From positions 620,001-684,000 of the forward strand of contig CP088295.1 of assembly GCA_024666565.1 (NCBI GenBank): a stretch of DNA of 64,000 bases, read 5' to 3'. Below the pieces are notes generated by a model that was given only the letters and a program-made list of their open reading frames with translations, did no database searches and was not told the DNA's origin. Made by a program: the position numbers and the translations under genes. Of this stretch, positions 53,846 to 62,487 are shown in pieces; positions within the stretch are counted from its first letter, which is position 1, and every line of letters begins with the position of its first letter. This stretch comes from Svornostia abyssi (lineage in GTDB: Bacteria > Actinomycetota > Thermoleophilia > Solirubrobacterales > Solirubrobacteraceae).

Positions 53846-56424
53846 TGCAACCCTTCCGCTCGCTCATCATCCTGGCGCTGGCCGCCGTCGTCCTGTGTGC
53901 CGGCGGCGGGACCGCGCACGCCGCATCGCCCTTCGAGCGGCTCGGCGCCGCCCGCGAGGGCGATCGGGTCCAGCTCGCCCGCGGGGTGGTCCTCGTCGTG
54001 CACGGACACGAGCGTTCCGGGGAGACCGTGCGGGTGCGCCGCGGCGTCGTGCGTCTCGGTGGCGTCGCGACCGGGCGCCGGGTCCGCGTCACGGCCCGAG
54101 CGGGTCGGGTCACGCTCACCGGCGGGCGGTTCACCGTTGCGGGCTCGCTCAGCGACCGCGACTACACGATCGCGTCCGCCGCGCCGCTCGTGATCGCCAC
54201 CGGGCCTGACGGCGCACCGGTGATGTCCGGCCGTCTCGCCGCGCTGGCGCTCCGCGAGCCGGCCGCGCGAGTCCGCGCGGCGGCCTCCGAGCCCGAGGTC
54301 GAGCAGGCGCTCCCCGCGCCGCCGGGCGCGGCGCGCTGGAGGCTGGGGCTCGGGCTGAATCTCGAGGGGCTGACCGTCCGCGTCCTGCTGGGCGACCAGC
54401 AGGTCGGGTCGGGCCTCGTGCGCTACGACGGCTCGTACCGCTTCGCCCTCTCCGTTCGCGACGTGCCCGCGCTCGGGGCGCGCATCAGCGCCTCCGGCGA
54501 CGTCGCCGGGCGGGACATCACGAAGCCGTCGCCGATCACCAATCTGCGCGGTGACGTCCAGGGCATGATGCGCCTGACCGACGACGTGTCAGTCGGCGAC
54601 GGGACGCTGAGCTGGGATGCGGACGGCATGCGCCTCGACGTGGCGGCGCGGCTGAGCTGCCCCGACGGGGGGATCACCACCCGCGCGACAGGCACGTACC
54701 GCACCGATGAGCAGTGGTCGATCGGCGTCCGCGGCGGCACGGCGCCGGACGGCTGTGAGGTCGCGGCGGGCGCGGACCTCGGCGACGTCAGCGTGGACGG
54801 GGACCTCGCGTCGACCGACGGCGTGGTCACCGGACAGATCAGCGCGACGACGTCGGCGGACGCGACGCTCCCGCTCGGCTCCGACGCGTCGCTCGCCGCG
54901 CCGTCGCTCGCCTGGCAGATCGGCGGGATCAAGCTCGGCGCCGGGCTGCGGCTGCCCTGCCCCGCGGGCGGGAGCGTCACGGCCTCCGTGAGCGTGGTGC
55001 TGCCGCATGGCCGGGGTTTCGGTGACTGGCGGGCGGCCGTGGGGGCGACGGCCGGGGCGAACGGGTGCGGCGTCGTCGACGGCCTCGCGTTCGGGGCCGG
55101 CTCATCGCTCACGGCGGCTGTCTGGTCGCGCGGTGGGCGGCTCGGAGTGGATCTGAACGCCGACGCCACCCTGCAGACGCGCCTCGTGCCCACGAAGAAC
55201 GCGTTCCGGGTCAAGCTTGCGCTGAGCGCGAGCGGCGGCGCCTTCAGCGCGAGCGTGTCAGGTTCGACGCCGGGCGCGTCGTTCCGCGGCTCGATCGCGT
55301 CAGATACGACCTTCGAGATCGCCTTCGACATCACGGACCTCGAGATCTACAAGACGAAGATCGACGCATCGGGCCGGATCGCCCGGACGCGACGCGGAGG
55401 CCCGGTGGAGACGAAGCTCGACGCCGCGGTCGAGACGCGCATCGAGCTCGCACCGAACCTGTGGATTCTCGGCGCCTCGCTCGGCTTCGACGGCCGGCGC
55501 CTGACGATCGGCGGGCTCGTGCGGCTCGGCTGCTCGAAGGGCTACGTCGATCTCGCGGCGTCGGGGGACATCGTCGACGCGAGGAACTTCACGCTCGACG
55601 TGCAGGCGCTGGCCTCGAACTGCACGATCGGTCGCTTCGCCGTCCTCGACGGCAGCGCCCTGAAGGGCACGATCGTCAATGCCGACAACCGGATCGGCAT
55701 CGACCTGGAAGCCGGCGTCGCGTCCCTGACCCTGCCGAAGCTGGACGACAACATCGGCGGGCTCGCGGTCACGTTCAAGAACACGCGCGTGAACATCACG
55801 AACCGATGCCTGGATGGCTGCACGGCCAACAAGCTCCGCTTGACCATCAACGCCCGGCTCGGGCTGACCTGGACGCATCGCGTCGGTCCCGGCGGGAGCT
55901 CCCTGATCGAGGGAGACCTCCGCCTGCGGCTCGACCTGTTCGGCCCGACGTCGACGTTCGTCTCGCTGGCCGTGACCAACATCCTGGCCGATGGCGTCCC
56001 GACCTCGTTGTCGATCGAGCTGGAGGGCTACATCCGGCGGGCCATCGGGTCCGGCTTCGTGTTCGTGCCGCGCCGGCCGGGCGACCCGGCCGACGAGGCG
56101 ACCCAGATCGCCGCCGGCGACGTCGGCGCGGCGACCACGCTCGCACGCGTGCGCAGCGTCAGTGTGCGCCTGCGCGCCCGGCGACCCGCGGTGCGGGTGC
56201 AGCTCTCCGAGCGTGACGCCGTCACCGTCGAGATCGAGCGGCGGACGTGCCGGCAGGGTTGCGCGTGGCGCCTGGTGATGCAGCGTGTGGTGCAGGCCGA
56301 CCGCCGCGGCACGGCAGACCTCACGACCTCGACGCGGCTGGGCGCCGGGGACTACCGGGTCGTCGCCCGCGCCGGCGCGTCCGGCCTGGGCCGGCCCGTG
56401 ACCCGCAGGTTCCGCGTCAGGTAA
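53845..56424 (+). CDS. Large secreted beta-rich protein encoded in the mce operon (859 aa)
   Basis: ATG overlapping the Mce 6 stop by one base. Signal peptide MQPFRSLIILALAAVVLCAG...AHAA. The body is almost all alternating beta strands with regularly spaced Cys (LSCPDGG, GCEVAAG, LPCPAGG, NGCGVV, LGCSKGY, SNCTIG, NRCLDGC). Units of the kind D-V-S-V-D-G-D-L recall the elongated lipid-groove architecture of AsmA-like proteins, though no homology can be claimed by eye. The C-terminal strand domain ends PVTRRFRVR. Operon position suggests it serves lipid transport across the cell wall. Confidence 0.88.
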   Translation: MQPFRSLIILALAAVVLCAGGGTAHAASPFERLGAAREGDRVQLARGVVLVVHGHERSGETVRVRRGVVRLGGVATGRRVRVTARAGRVTLTGGRFTVAGSLSDRDYTIASAAPLVIATGPDGAPVMSGRLAALALREPAARVRAAASEPEVEQALPAPPGAARWRLGLGLNLEGLTVRVLLGDQQVGSGLVRYDGSYRFALSVRDVPALGARISASGDVAGRDITKPSPITNLRGDVQGMMRLTDDVSVGDGTLSWDADGMRLDVAARLSCPDGGITTRATGTYRTDEQWSIGVRGGTAPDGCEVAAGADLGDVSVDGDLASTDGVVTGQISATTSADATLPLGSDASLAAPSLAWQIGGIKLGAGLRLPCPAGGSVTASVSVVLPHGRGFGDWRAAVGATAGANGCGVVDGLAFGAGSSLTAAVWSRGGRLGVDLNADATLQTRLVPTKNAFRVKLALSASGGAFSASVSGSTPGASFRGSIASDTTFEIAFDITDLEIYKTKIDASGRIARTRRGGPVETKLDAAVETRIELAPNLWILGASLGFDGRRLTIGGLVRLGCSKGYVDLAASGDIVDARNFTLDVQALASNCTIGRFAVLDGSALKGTIVNADNRIGIDLEAGVASLTLPKLDDNIGGLAVTFKNTRVNITNRCLDGCTANKLRLTINARLGLTWTHRVGPGGSSLIEGDLRLRLDLFGPTSTFVSLAVTNILADGVPTSLSIELEGYIRRAIGSGFVFVPRRPGDPADEATQIAAGDVGAATTLARVRSVSVRLRARRPAVRVQLSERDAVTVEIERRTCRQGCAWRLVMQRVVQADRRGTADLTTSTRLGAGDYRVVARAGASGLGRPVTRRFRVR

Positions 56425-57075
56425 GGAGCGGCCGGCCGTTTCCGGCGGCCGCCGCCGCTGGCGCGGCGTCGTCCACGTCGCGGACCCCCACCGGGGGTTG
56501 CCCAGCAGCCGGACCCACGGGGCGACCCAGCTCCGGGCAAAGTCCTCCATCTCCTGCCGCTGCTCCAGGCGCAGGCGTCCATACGGCTGCAGCACCAGCG
56601 ACAGCACGAGCCGGCACAGCAGTTCCGCGACCATGTCCGCGTCGACCTGGAGCTCGGGCTCCGCACGGAGCCGCTCGGCGATGATCGCGGCGGGGACTGC
56701 CAGCATCTCCTCGCCCTCGAGGGTGAGCGCCGGCAGCAGGATGTCGGGTTCGTCTCGCAGGAGCCGATCGAGCAGCGCGTGCCCGCGGGCGGTCTTCACC
56801 GCCGAGACGAAGAAGTCCACCATGCGGTCTTCGAGTGGCGCGGCGCGGTACCACATGGCCTCGAGTGCGTCGGACTGGCGCATGAACTCGCCGAGCACGA
56901 CCGCGCGCAGGAGCGTGCGCTTGCCGGGGTAGTGGCGGTACACGGTCATCCGCGAGCATCCGGCCGCCGCGGCGATCTGATCGACGGTGGTGGCACGCAC
57001 GCCGTGGCGCACGAACAGGTCGCGAGCGGCGTCTGCGATGCGCTGGGCCGTCGTGAGCTCGGGCTGCTCGTCCAC
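56417..57075 (-). CDS. TetR-family regulator, frameshifted near its C terminus
   Basis: GTG start behind GAGGACGAGG. The helix-turn-helix VDQIAAAAGCSRMTVYRHYPGKRTLLRA spans about residues 31-58. A helical ligand domain ends WVAPWVRLLGNP. As sequenced the frame then runs far into the opposite-strand gene. Adding one base at the G5 run 56493-56497 gives PVGVRDVDDAAPAAAAAGNG and a stop at 56417, for 219 aa. It converges on the mce operon with an 8-bp overlap and may regulate the lipid genes (inference). Confidence 0.85.
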
Positions 57076-57128
57076 GTCCTCGTCCTCAGTCGGCGGCAGG
57101 CGCCGGCGGCGCCCCCTGACAGGTGTGC

Positions 57129-57156
57129 GTTACAGACGGGACTATATGTGACATTG
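57129..57156. promoter_or_regulatory. GTTACA / GTGACATTG pair upstream of the TetR gene
   Basis: GTTACA at 57129-57134 and GTGACATTG at 57148-57156, 19 bp apart, in the 112-bp gap before the TetR start. They resemble the GTTACATTG repeats before the mce operon, with one mismatch in the second. This is consistent with autoregulation by a regulator that also binds there, but unproven. Confidence 0.4.
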
Positions 57157-57187
57157 GTGCTCGCCGGGCGGAAACGACCTGCTGCGA

Positions 57188-58057
57188 TCAGCGACCCGTG
57201 AGCTGTCCGGCGACGTCGTCGAGCAGACCGGCGATGATGTCGGGCGCCTCCACCTGGGGGCAGTGCCCGCAGCCCTCGAGGATCTCGATCCTCGCGCCCG
57301 GCAGGTGCGCCGAGATCTCGTGCGCGCCGGCGGGCGGGACGAGGCGGTCCTCGAGGCCCCAGACGACGAGCACGTGGCAGGTGATCCGGGCGAGGTCGAA
57401 CGGATCCGACAGCTCGGGCAGCGCGCGGCGCGCCATCCGGATCATGCGGGCCAGGTCCGCGCGGTCCCCGACGTTGCGCGCGTACCGGTGGACCACGCCG
57501 GGGTCCGCGGCCGACGGCGTCGAGAAGACGAGGTTCCGGTACGTCTGCCCGACGAGGCGCCGGAACACCGGCCGCGGGAAGGGGACCGGCGCGGTCAGCA
57601 GGCCGTGCACCAGCAGCCCGTGGAACTGCGCCGTCCGCTCGATGATCTGCAGCCACCGGGTGAAGGTGAGCCCGGCGGGCGCGATGGGGACCACCGCGCC
57701 GATCCTGAGCTCGGGGTCCTGCGCGGCGCGCAGGGCGGCCAAGCCCCCGAGGGAATTGCCGGCGACGATCGGGTGCGAGCCTGCCGGGAACCGCCGCAGC
57801 GCAGCCACCACCGCTCGGTCGAGCTGCGGCAGCAACGGCGCGCGCGGGTCAACGTGTCCGGCGTGTCCGAAGCCGGGGAGGTCGATCGCAAGCGCCCGGC
57901 GTCCGCCGCGGCGCAGCCGTTCGATGACCGGGAGCCAGGTCTCCGCGGAGTCTGTGAACCCGTGCAGCAGCAGAACCGGAGGTCCGGTGCCCTGGAGCTC
58001 GATCGCCCGGGACTTGACGCCATCGAGGTCGACGACGTACTCCTCGACCGTCGTCAC
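57188..58057 (-). CDS. Alpha/beta hydrolase
   Basis: A 289-aa hydrolase: oxyanion HGFTDSAETW, nucleophile elbow GNSLGG, Asp in WGLEDRLVPP and His in GCGHCPQVEAP. GTG 58057 overlaps the stop of the upstream hydrolase by 4 bp, so the two form an operon. The fold and motifs resemble lipases and meta-cleavage hydrolases; the substrate is unknown. The location beside mce and fad genes suggests a lipid ester. Confidence 0.9.
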   Translation of the reverse strand: MTTVEEYVVDLDGVKSRAIELQGTGPPVLLLHGFTDSAETWLPVIERLRRGGRRALAIDLPGFGHAGHVDPRAPLLPQLDRAVVAALRRFPAGSHPIVAGNSLGGLAALRAAQDPELRIGAVVPIAPAGLTFTRWLQIIERTAQFHGLLVHGLLTAPVPFPRPVFRRLVGQTYRNLVFSTPSAADPGVVHRYARNVGDRADLARMIRMARRALPELSDPFDLARITCHVLVVWGLEDRLVPPAGAHEISAHLPGARIEILEGCGHCPQVEAPDIIAGLLDDVAGQLTGR

Positions 58058-58888
58058 GACCGCGCCGTGATCTCCCCGAGGAACGGCCTCATCGCGTCGA
58101 TGAAGACGGCGTTGTCGTCCCCGGTCAGCATGTGGCCGACACCGGGAAGGTCGAGGCGCCGGGCGCTCGGCACCTGGTCGCAGAACTCGCCGGCGATCTC
58201 CTCGGTCACCAACGGGCTCTCCGTACCTCGCACGAGGAGGATGGGGCAGCGTGCCGCCCTCGCAGCCGTCAGGACACGGTCGGCGTGGCTCTCGTGCTCG
58301 GCGCTCCAGAACACCCCGAAGGCGGGATCCCACGGCCACCAGTAGCGGCCGCCGGACTCGCGCAGGACGTGCCGGAGCCGGTCGGGCGTGGGCGGTCCGC
58401 CGGAGCCCAACCCCAGTGCCGCCAGGGCCCCGGCGGCATCCTCGAGGCTCGCGTAGCCCTCGGCGGCCGAGCGCGCGAAGGCGAGCATGGCGGCCTGCCC
58501 GGCGTCGTTGCCCCGGTGCGCGCTGTCCGCGAGCACGATCGCGCGCGCCTCGCCCCCGCTCATCTCCCCCGGCCGCGAGCAGCGCGAGGATGCCGCCCAT
58601 CGACGCGCCGACGAGCACGGGTGGGCGCTCGAGCGTCTCCAGCACCGCCACGAGGTCGAGGCGGAAGTCGTCGAGGCTGTAGGCGCCGCCGGCGGCGCGC
58701 TCGCTGTCGCCGTGCCCACGCAGGTCGAAGGTCACCGTGTGCCACCCATCGGCGGACAGGGTCGCCGTCGACGCCGCCCAGGCGTGGCGGCTCTGCCCGC
58801 TGCCGTGGATGAACACGATCGGGCTCGCGTCGGCGTCGCCCCGCACCTCGCCCGCGAGGCGCAGGCCGCCGCTGCCCGTAAACGTCAC
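58054..58888 (-). CDS. Alpha/beta hydrolase, frameshifted
   Basis: A hydrolase of about 277 aa: VFIHGSGQSRHAW near residue 30, nucleophile elbow GASMGG, Asp region LVRGTESPLVTEE and His in PGVGHMLTGDD. The frame breaks at C5 58566-58570; one base fewer joins ILALLAAGEMSGGEARAIVLAD. The GTG start (VTFTGSGGLRLAGE) fits the family but lies within a 14-bp perfect hairpin. Confidence 0.85.
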
Positions 58889-58900
58889 GGGCAGCGGCGG
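58866..58900. repeat. 14-bp perfect inverted repeat over a start codon
   Basis: CCGCCGCTGCCCGT at 58866-58879 and its exact complement at 58887-58900, with a 7-nt loop. The GTG start of the hydrolase (58886-58888) sits at the stem/loop border, so in mRNA the start codon could be sequestered. Confidence 0.6.
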
Positions 58901-58909
58901 TACCTGGCT

Positions 58910-58919
58910 GGGGGGGGGG
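58910..58919. repeat. Ten-base G tract in a divergent promoter gap
   Basis: A run of ten G (ten C on the hydrolase strand), 22 bp upstream of the hydrolase GTG and 117 bp before the thiolase ATG. It is by far the longest homopolymer in the window. Its length could vary by slippage, or be misread. Confidence 0.6.
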
Positions 58920-58947
58920 CCACGCCGCGATCATACCTAGATAGCGA

Positions 58948-58990
58948 GCGGGCGCTCGGTATGTACCGGGCGGGCGCCCGGGATGTTACA
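58948..58990 (+). promoter_or_regulatory. Tandem operator-like repeats upstream of the beta-oxidation operon
   Basis: An imperfect direct repeat GCGGGCGCTCGGTATGT (58948-58964) / GCGGGCGCCCGGGATGT (58970-58986), 22 bp apart. The first copy overlaps a 14-bp palindrome CGAGCG-GG-CGCTCG (58945-58958); GTTACA follows at 58985-58990. It lies 47-89 bp before the thiolase ATG and fits a TetR-type operator controlling fatty-acid degradation. Confidence 0.5.
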
Positions 58991-59036
58991 CTTCGCCGGC
59001 CTTACCGACCCTGATCTCCTCCAAGGAGTTGTCCCC

Positions 59037-60257
59037 ATGGCAGCGACCGACGCACTCGTCTTCGACGCGATTCGCACCCCCCGCGGGAAAGGGAAGTCCA
59101 ACGGCTCGCTGCACACGGTGAAGCCGGTCGACCTCGTCGTCGGGCTCATGCACGAGACGCTCGCCCGCAACGTCGATCTCGATCCCGAGGCCATCGACGA
59201 CGTCGTCCTCGGGTGCGTGAGCCCGGTCGGCGAGCAGGGCGGCGACATCGCCAAGTCGGCCGCGATGAAGGCCGGGCTGCCGGACGGCGTCTGCGGCGTG
59301 CAGCTCAACCGGTTCTGCGGCTCCGGCCTGGAGGCGGTCAACACCGCCGCGCAGAAGGTGGCGTCGGGCTGGGAGGACCTCATCCTCGCCGGCGGCGTGG
59401 AGTCGATGTCGCGGGTCCCGATGGGCGCCGACGGCGGCGGGCCGCTGCTGCTCGACCAGGAGGCCGCCTACGACACCGGGTTCGTGCCGCAGGGCATCGC
59501 GGCGGACCTGCTCGCCACGCTCGAGGGCTGGTCGCGCGAGGACGTCGACGCGTACGCCGCCCGGTCGCAGGAGCGTGCCGCGACCGCCCAGGCCGAGGGC
59601 CGGTTCGACAACTCGGTTGTCCCGGTGCGCGACATCAACGAGCGGGTGGTTCTCGACCGCGACGAGTTCATCCGCCCCGGCACGACGGTCGAGGCCCTCG
59701 GCGCGCTCAAGCCGGCGTTCAGCGTGATGGGAGAGATGGGCGGCTTCGACGCCGTCGCGATGCAGCGCTACCACTGGATCGACCGCATCGATCACGTGCA
59801 CACGCCGGGCAACTCCTCGGGGATCGTCGATGGCGCGTCGCTCTTGACGATCGGCAACGAGAAGGCCGCGCGCGAGCAGGGGCTGACCCCGAAGGCGCGG
59901 ATCCTCGCCACGGCCGTCGCGGGCTCCGAGCCCACCGTGATGTTCACCGGTCCGGCGCCGGCCTCGCGCAAGGCGCTCGAGCGCGCGGGGATCACCAAGG
60001 ACGACCTCGACGTCATCGAGATGAACGAGGCGTTCGCCTCGGCGGTCCTGAAGTTCGTCAAGGACCTGGACGTCGACATGGACAAGGTCAACGTCAACGG
60101 CGGCGCGATCGCCATGGGCCATCCGCTCGGGGCGACCGGCGGGATCCTGCTGAACACGGTGATCGACGAGCTCCACCGCACCGGCGGCCGCTACGGGCTG
60201 GCCACGCTGTGCATCGGCGGCGGCATGGGCGTCGCGACCGTCGTCGAGGCGCTCTGA
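59037..60257 (+). CDS. Acetyl-CoA acyltransferase (3-ketoacyl-CoA thiolase)
   Basis: A 406-aa thiolase that cleaves 3-ketoacyl-CoA to acetyl-CoA and a shortened acyl-CoA. Nucleophile Cys94 is in [11 protein letters not shown], the His is in [10 protein letters not shown], and the second Cys is in [11 protein letters not shown] at 59037 follows AAGGAG; longer reading frames upstream lack support. It is the first gene of the fad operon, 46 bp before the multifunctional enzyme. Confidence 0.95.
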   Translation: MAATDALVFDAIRTPRGKGKSNGSLHTVKPVDLVVGLMHETLARNVDLDPEAIDDVVLGCVSPVGEQGGDIAKSAAMKAGLPDGVCGVQLNRFCGSGLEAVNTAAQKVASGWEDLILAGGVESMSRVPMGADGGGPLLLDQEAAYDTGFVPQGIAADLLATLEGWSREDVDAYAARSQERAATAQAEGRFDNSVVPVRDINERVVLDRDEFIRPGTTVEALGALKPAFSVMGEMGGFDAVAMQRYHWIDRIDHVHTPGNSSGIVDGASLLTIGNEKAAREQGLTPKARILATAVAGSEPTVMFTGPAPASRKALERAGITKDDLDVIEMNEAFASAVLKFVKDLDVDMDKVNVNGGAIAMGHPLGATGGILLNTVIDELHRTGGRYGLATLCIGGGMGVATVVEAL

Positions 60258-60303
60258 GCGTCCGACCTCCACTCCACCTCACGACACACAAGGCGGCACA
60301 GAC

Positions 60304-62478
60304 ATGAGTGAACGCAACACCATCCGCTGGGAGGACCTCGGCGACGGGGTCGTCGGCCTCATCTTCGACGACCCCGAGCAGAGCGCGAACACGATGAACC
60401 GCGCGTTCTTCGACTCCTACCTCGCCACGGTCGACCGCGTCGAGGCCGAGAAGGACTCGATCATGGGCATCGTGGTGACATCCGGCAAGAAGACCTTCTT
60501 CGCCGGCGCCGACCTCAACGACATGCTGGAGGCCACGAAGGAGACCGCCGCGGAGGCGTTCGCCGACGCGACCAACCTCAAGCGCGCGGCCCGACGCCTG
60601 GAGACGCTCGGCATCCCGACCGTCGCCGCCATCAACGGCGCGGCGCTCGGCGGCGGGCTCGAGCTGTGCCTTTCCTGCCACCACCGCATCGCCGTCGACG
60701 ACCCGAAGATCAAGGTCGGCCTGCCCGAGGTCAAGCTCGGCCTCCTGCCCGGCGGCGGCGGCGTCGTGCGCACCGTCCGGATGCTCGGCCTCGTCCCCGC
60801 ACTCATGCAGGTGCTGCTGCAGGGCACGGAGTTCCGCCCCGACAAGGCGGTGGAGGTCGGGCTCGTCGACGAGCTCGTGCCGACGGCCGACGACCTCGTC
60901 CCGGCGGCGAAGAAGTGGATCGCCGAGCACCCCGGCGCCCAGCAGCCGTGGGACGCCGACCCGAACTACAAGATCCCGGGCGGCACGCCGGCGGACATGG
61001 AGCTGGCGATGAATCTGCCGGCGTTCCCCGCCAACCTGCGCAAGCAGCTGCGGGGCGCCAACTACCTCGCCCCGCGCAACATCCTGGCCGCGGCCGTGGA
61101 GAGCACGCAGCTCGAGTTCGACGCTGCGCTGGAGGTCGAGACCCGCTACCTCCTGGACTGCGCCACGAGCCAGGTTGCGAAGAACATGATCAACGCGTTC
61201 TTCTTCAACCTGCAGACGGTGACCAAGCGCGACCGCCCCGAGGGTCACGAGACGTTCGAGCCCAAGAAGATGGTCATGCTCGGCGCGGGCATGATGGGCG
61301 CCGCGATCGCGTACGTCAGCGCGCGCGCCGGCATCGAGGTCGTGCTCAAGGACGTCACGCTCGAGGCCGCCGAGAAGGGCAAGGAGTACTCGGAGACCCT
61401 GGTCAGGAAGGCGGTTGACCGCGGGCGCATGACCGAGGAGAAGGGCCAGGCCCTGCTCGACCGGATCATCCCCACGGCCGACCCGGCCGACGCCGCCGGC
61501 GCCGAGCTGCTCGTCGAGGCCGTCTTCGAGGACGTCGCACTCAAGGCCAAGGTCTACGCCGAGATCGAGCCGTACCTGGCCGAGGACGCGCTGCTGTGCT
61601 CGAACACCTCCGGGCTTCCGATCACCGAGCTGGCCGAGGGCGTCACCCGGCCCGCCGACTTCATCGGGACGCATTTCTTCAGCCCGGTGGACAAGATGCC
61701 GCTGCTGGAGATCGTCAAGGGTGACAAGACGTCCGACGAGACGGTCGCCCGGACGCTCGACTACACGGCGGTGATCAAGAAGGTGCCGATCGTCATCAAC
61801 GACAGCCCGGGCTTCTTCACCAGCCGCGTCATCTCGCGCTTCACCGGCGAGGCGCTCGGCATGGTGACCGAAGGCATTCCGGGCGCGACGATCGAGCAGG
61901 CGTCCGGCCAGGCCGGGTACCCCGCGCCGGTCCTGCAGCTCGCCGACGAGATCAACATCGAGACGATCCTGCGGGCGTTCCGGGCCAATCCGGCCGCGAC
62001 CGAAGGCCTGGAGGCCGCGCTCCTGGTGCTCGAGAAGATGATGGAGGCCGGGCGCCCCGGCAAGCTGCGCGGCGCCGGCTTCTACGACTACGAGGACGGC
62101 AAGCGCGCCGGGATCTGGAAGGGGCTGGCCGAGATGTTCCCGCCGGTGGCCGACCCGTCGCAGCTCGACGTGATCGAGCTCGGCGAGCGGATGATGGTCC
62201 GCCAGGCGCTCGAGACGGTGAAGTGCTTCGACGAGGGCGTCCTCGAGACGGTCGCCGAGGCCAACATCGGCTCGATCATGGGCATCGGCTTCCCGGCCTG
62301 GACCGGCGGCGTCGTGCAGTACATGAACCAGTACGAGGGCGGCCTGGCCGGCTTCGTCGAGCGCGCCCGCGAGTTCGAGGCCAAGTACGGCGAGCACTTC
62401 GCGGTGCCGGCGTCGCTGGTCGAGAAGGCCGAGCGCGGCGAGATCTACAGCGACGAAGCCGTCGCCACCCCGGCGTAA
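60304..62478 (+). CDS. FadB/FadJ-type enoyl-CoA hydratase / 3-hydroxyacyl-CoA dehydrogenase
   Basis: A 724-aa bifunctional beta-oxidation enzyme. The N-terminal crotonase domain (about 1-200) shows TFFAGADL and GAALGGGLELCLSCHHR with the catalytic Glu region LPEVKLGLLPGGGG. The NAD-binding dehydrogenase (about 320-500) shows MVMLGAGMMGAAIA and NTSGLPITELA, with HFFSPVDKMPLLEIV carrying the catalytic His. The C-terminal domain is intact. With the thiolase it performs hydration, oxidation and thiolysis. Confidence 0.95.
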   Translation: MSERNTIRWEDLGDGVVGLIFDDPEQSANTMNRAFFDSYLATVDRVEAEKDSIMGIVVTSGKKTFFAGADLNDMLEATKETAAEAFADATNLKRAARRLETLGIPTVAAINGAALGGGLELCLSCHHRIAVDDPKIKVGLPEVKLGLLPGGGGVVRTVRMLGLVPALMQVLLQGTEFRPDKAVEVGLVDELVPTADDLVPAAKKWIAEHPGAQQPWDADPNYKIPGGTPADMELAMNLPAFPANLRKQLRGANYLAPRNILAAAVESTQLEFDAALEVETRYLLDCATSQVAKNMINAFFFNLQTVTKRDRPEGHETFEPKKMVMLGAGMMGAAIAYVSARAGIEVVLKDVTLEAAEKGKEYSETLVRKAVDRGRMTEEKGQALLDRIIPTADPADAAGAELLVEAVFEDVALKAKVYAEIEPYLAEDALLCSNTSGLPITELAEGVTRPADFIGTHFFSPVDKMPLLEIVKGDKTSDETVARTLDYTAVIKKVPIVINDSPGFFTSRVISRFTGEALGMVTEGIPGATIEQASGQAGYPAPVLQLADEINIETILRAFRANPAATEGLEAALLVLEKMMEAGRPGKLRGAGFYDYEDGKRAGIWKGLAEMFPPVADPSQLDVIELGERMMVRQALETVKCFDEGVLETVAEANIGSIMGIGFPAWTGGVVQYMNQYEGGLAGFVERAREFEAKYGEHFAVPASLVEKAERGEIYSDEAVATPA

Positions 62479-62487
62479 GGAGCCACC

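Noticed and set aside
60094..62397. 767-codon minus-strand frame opposite the FadB/J gene
   Set aside because: It is the codon-position shadow of a clearly conserved enzyme, with no recognisable motif or ribosome binding site.
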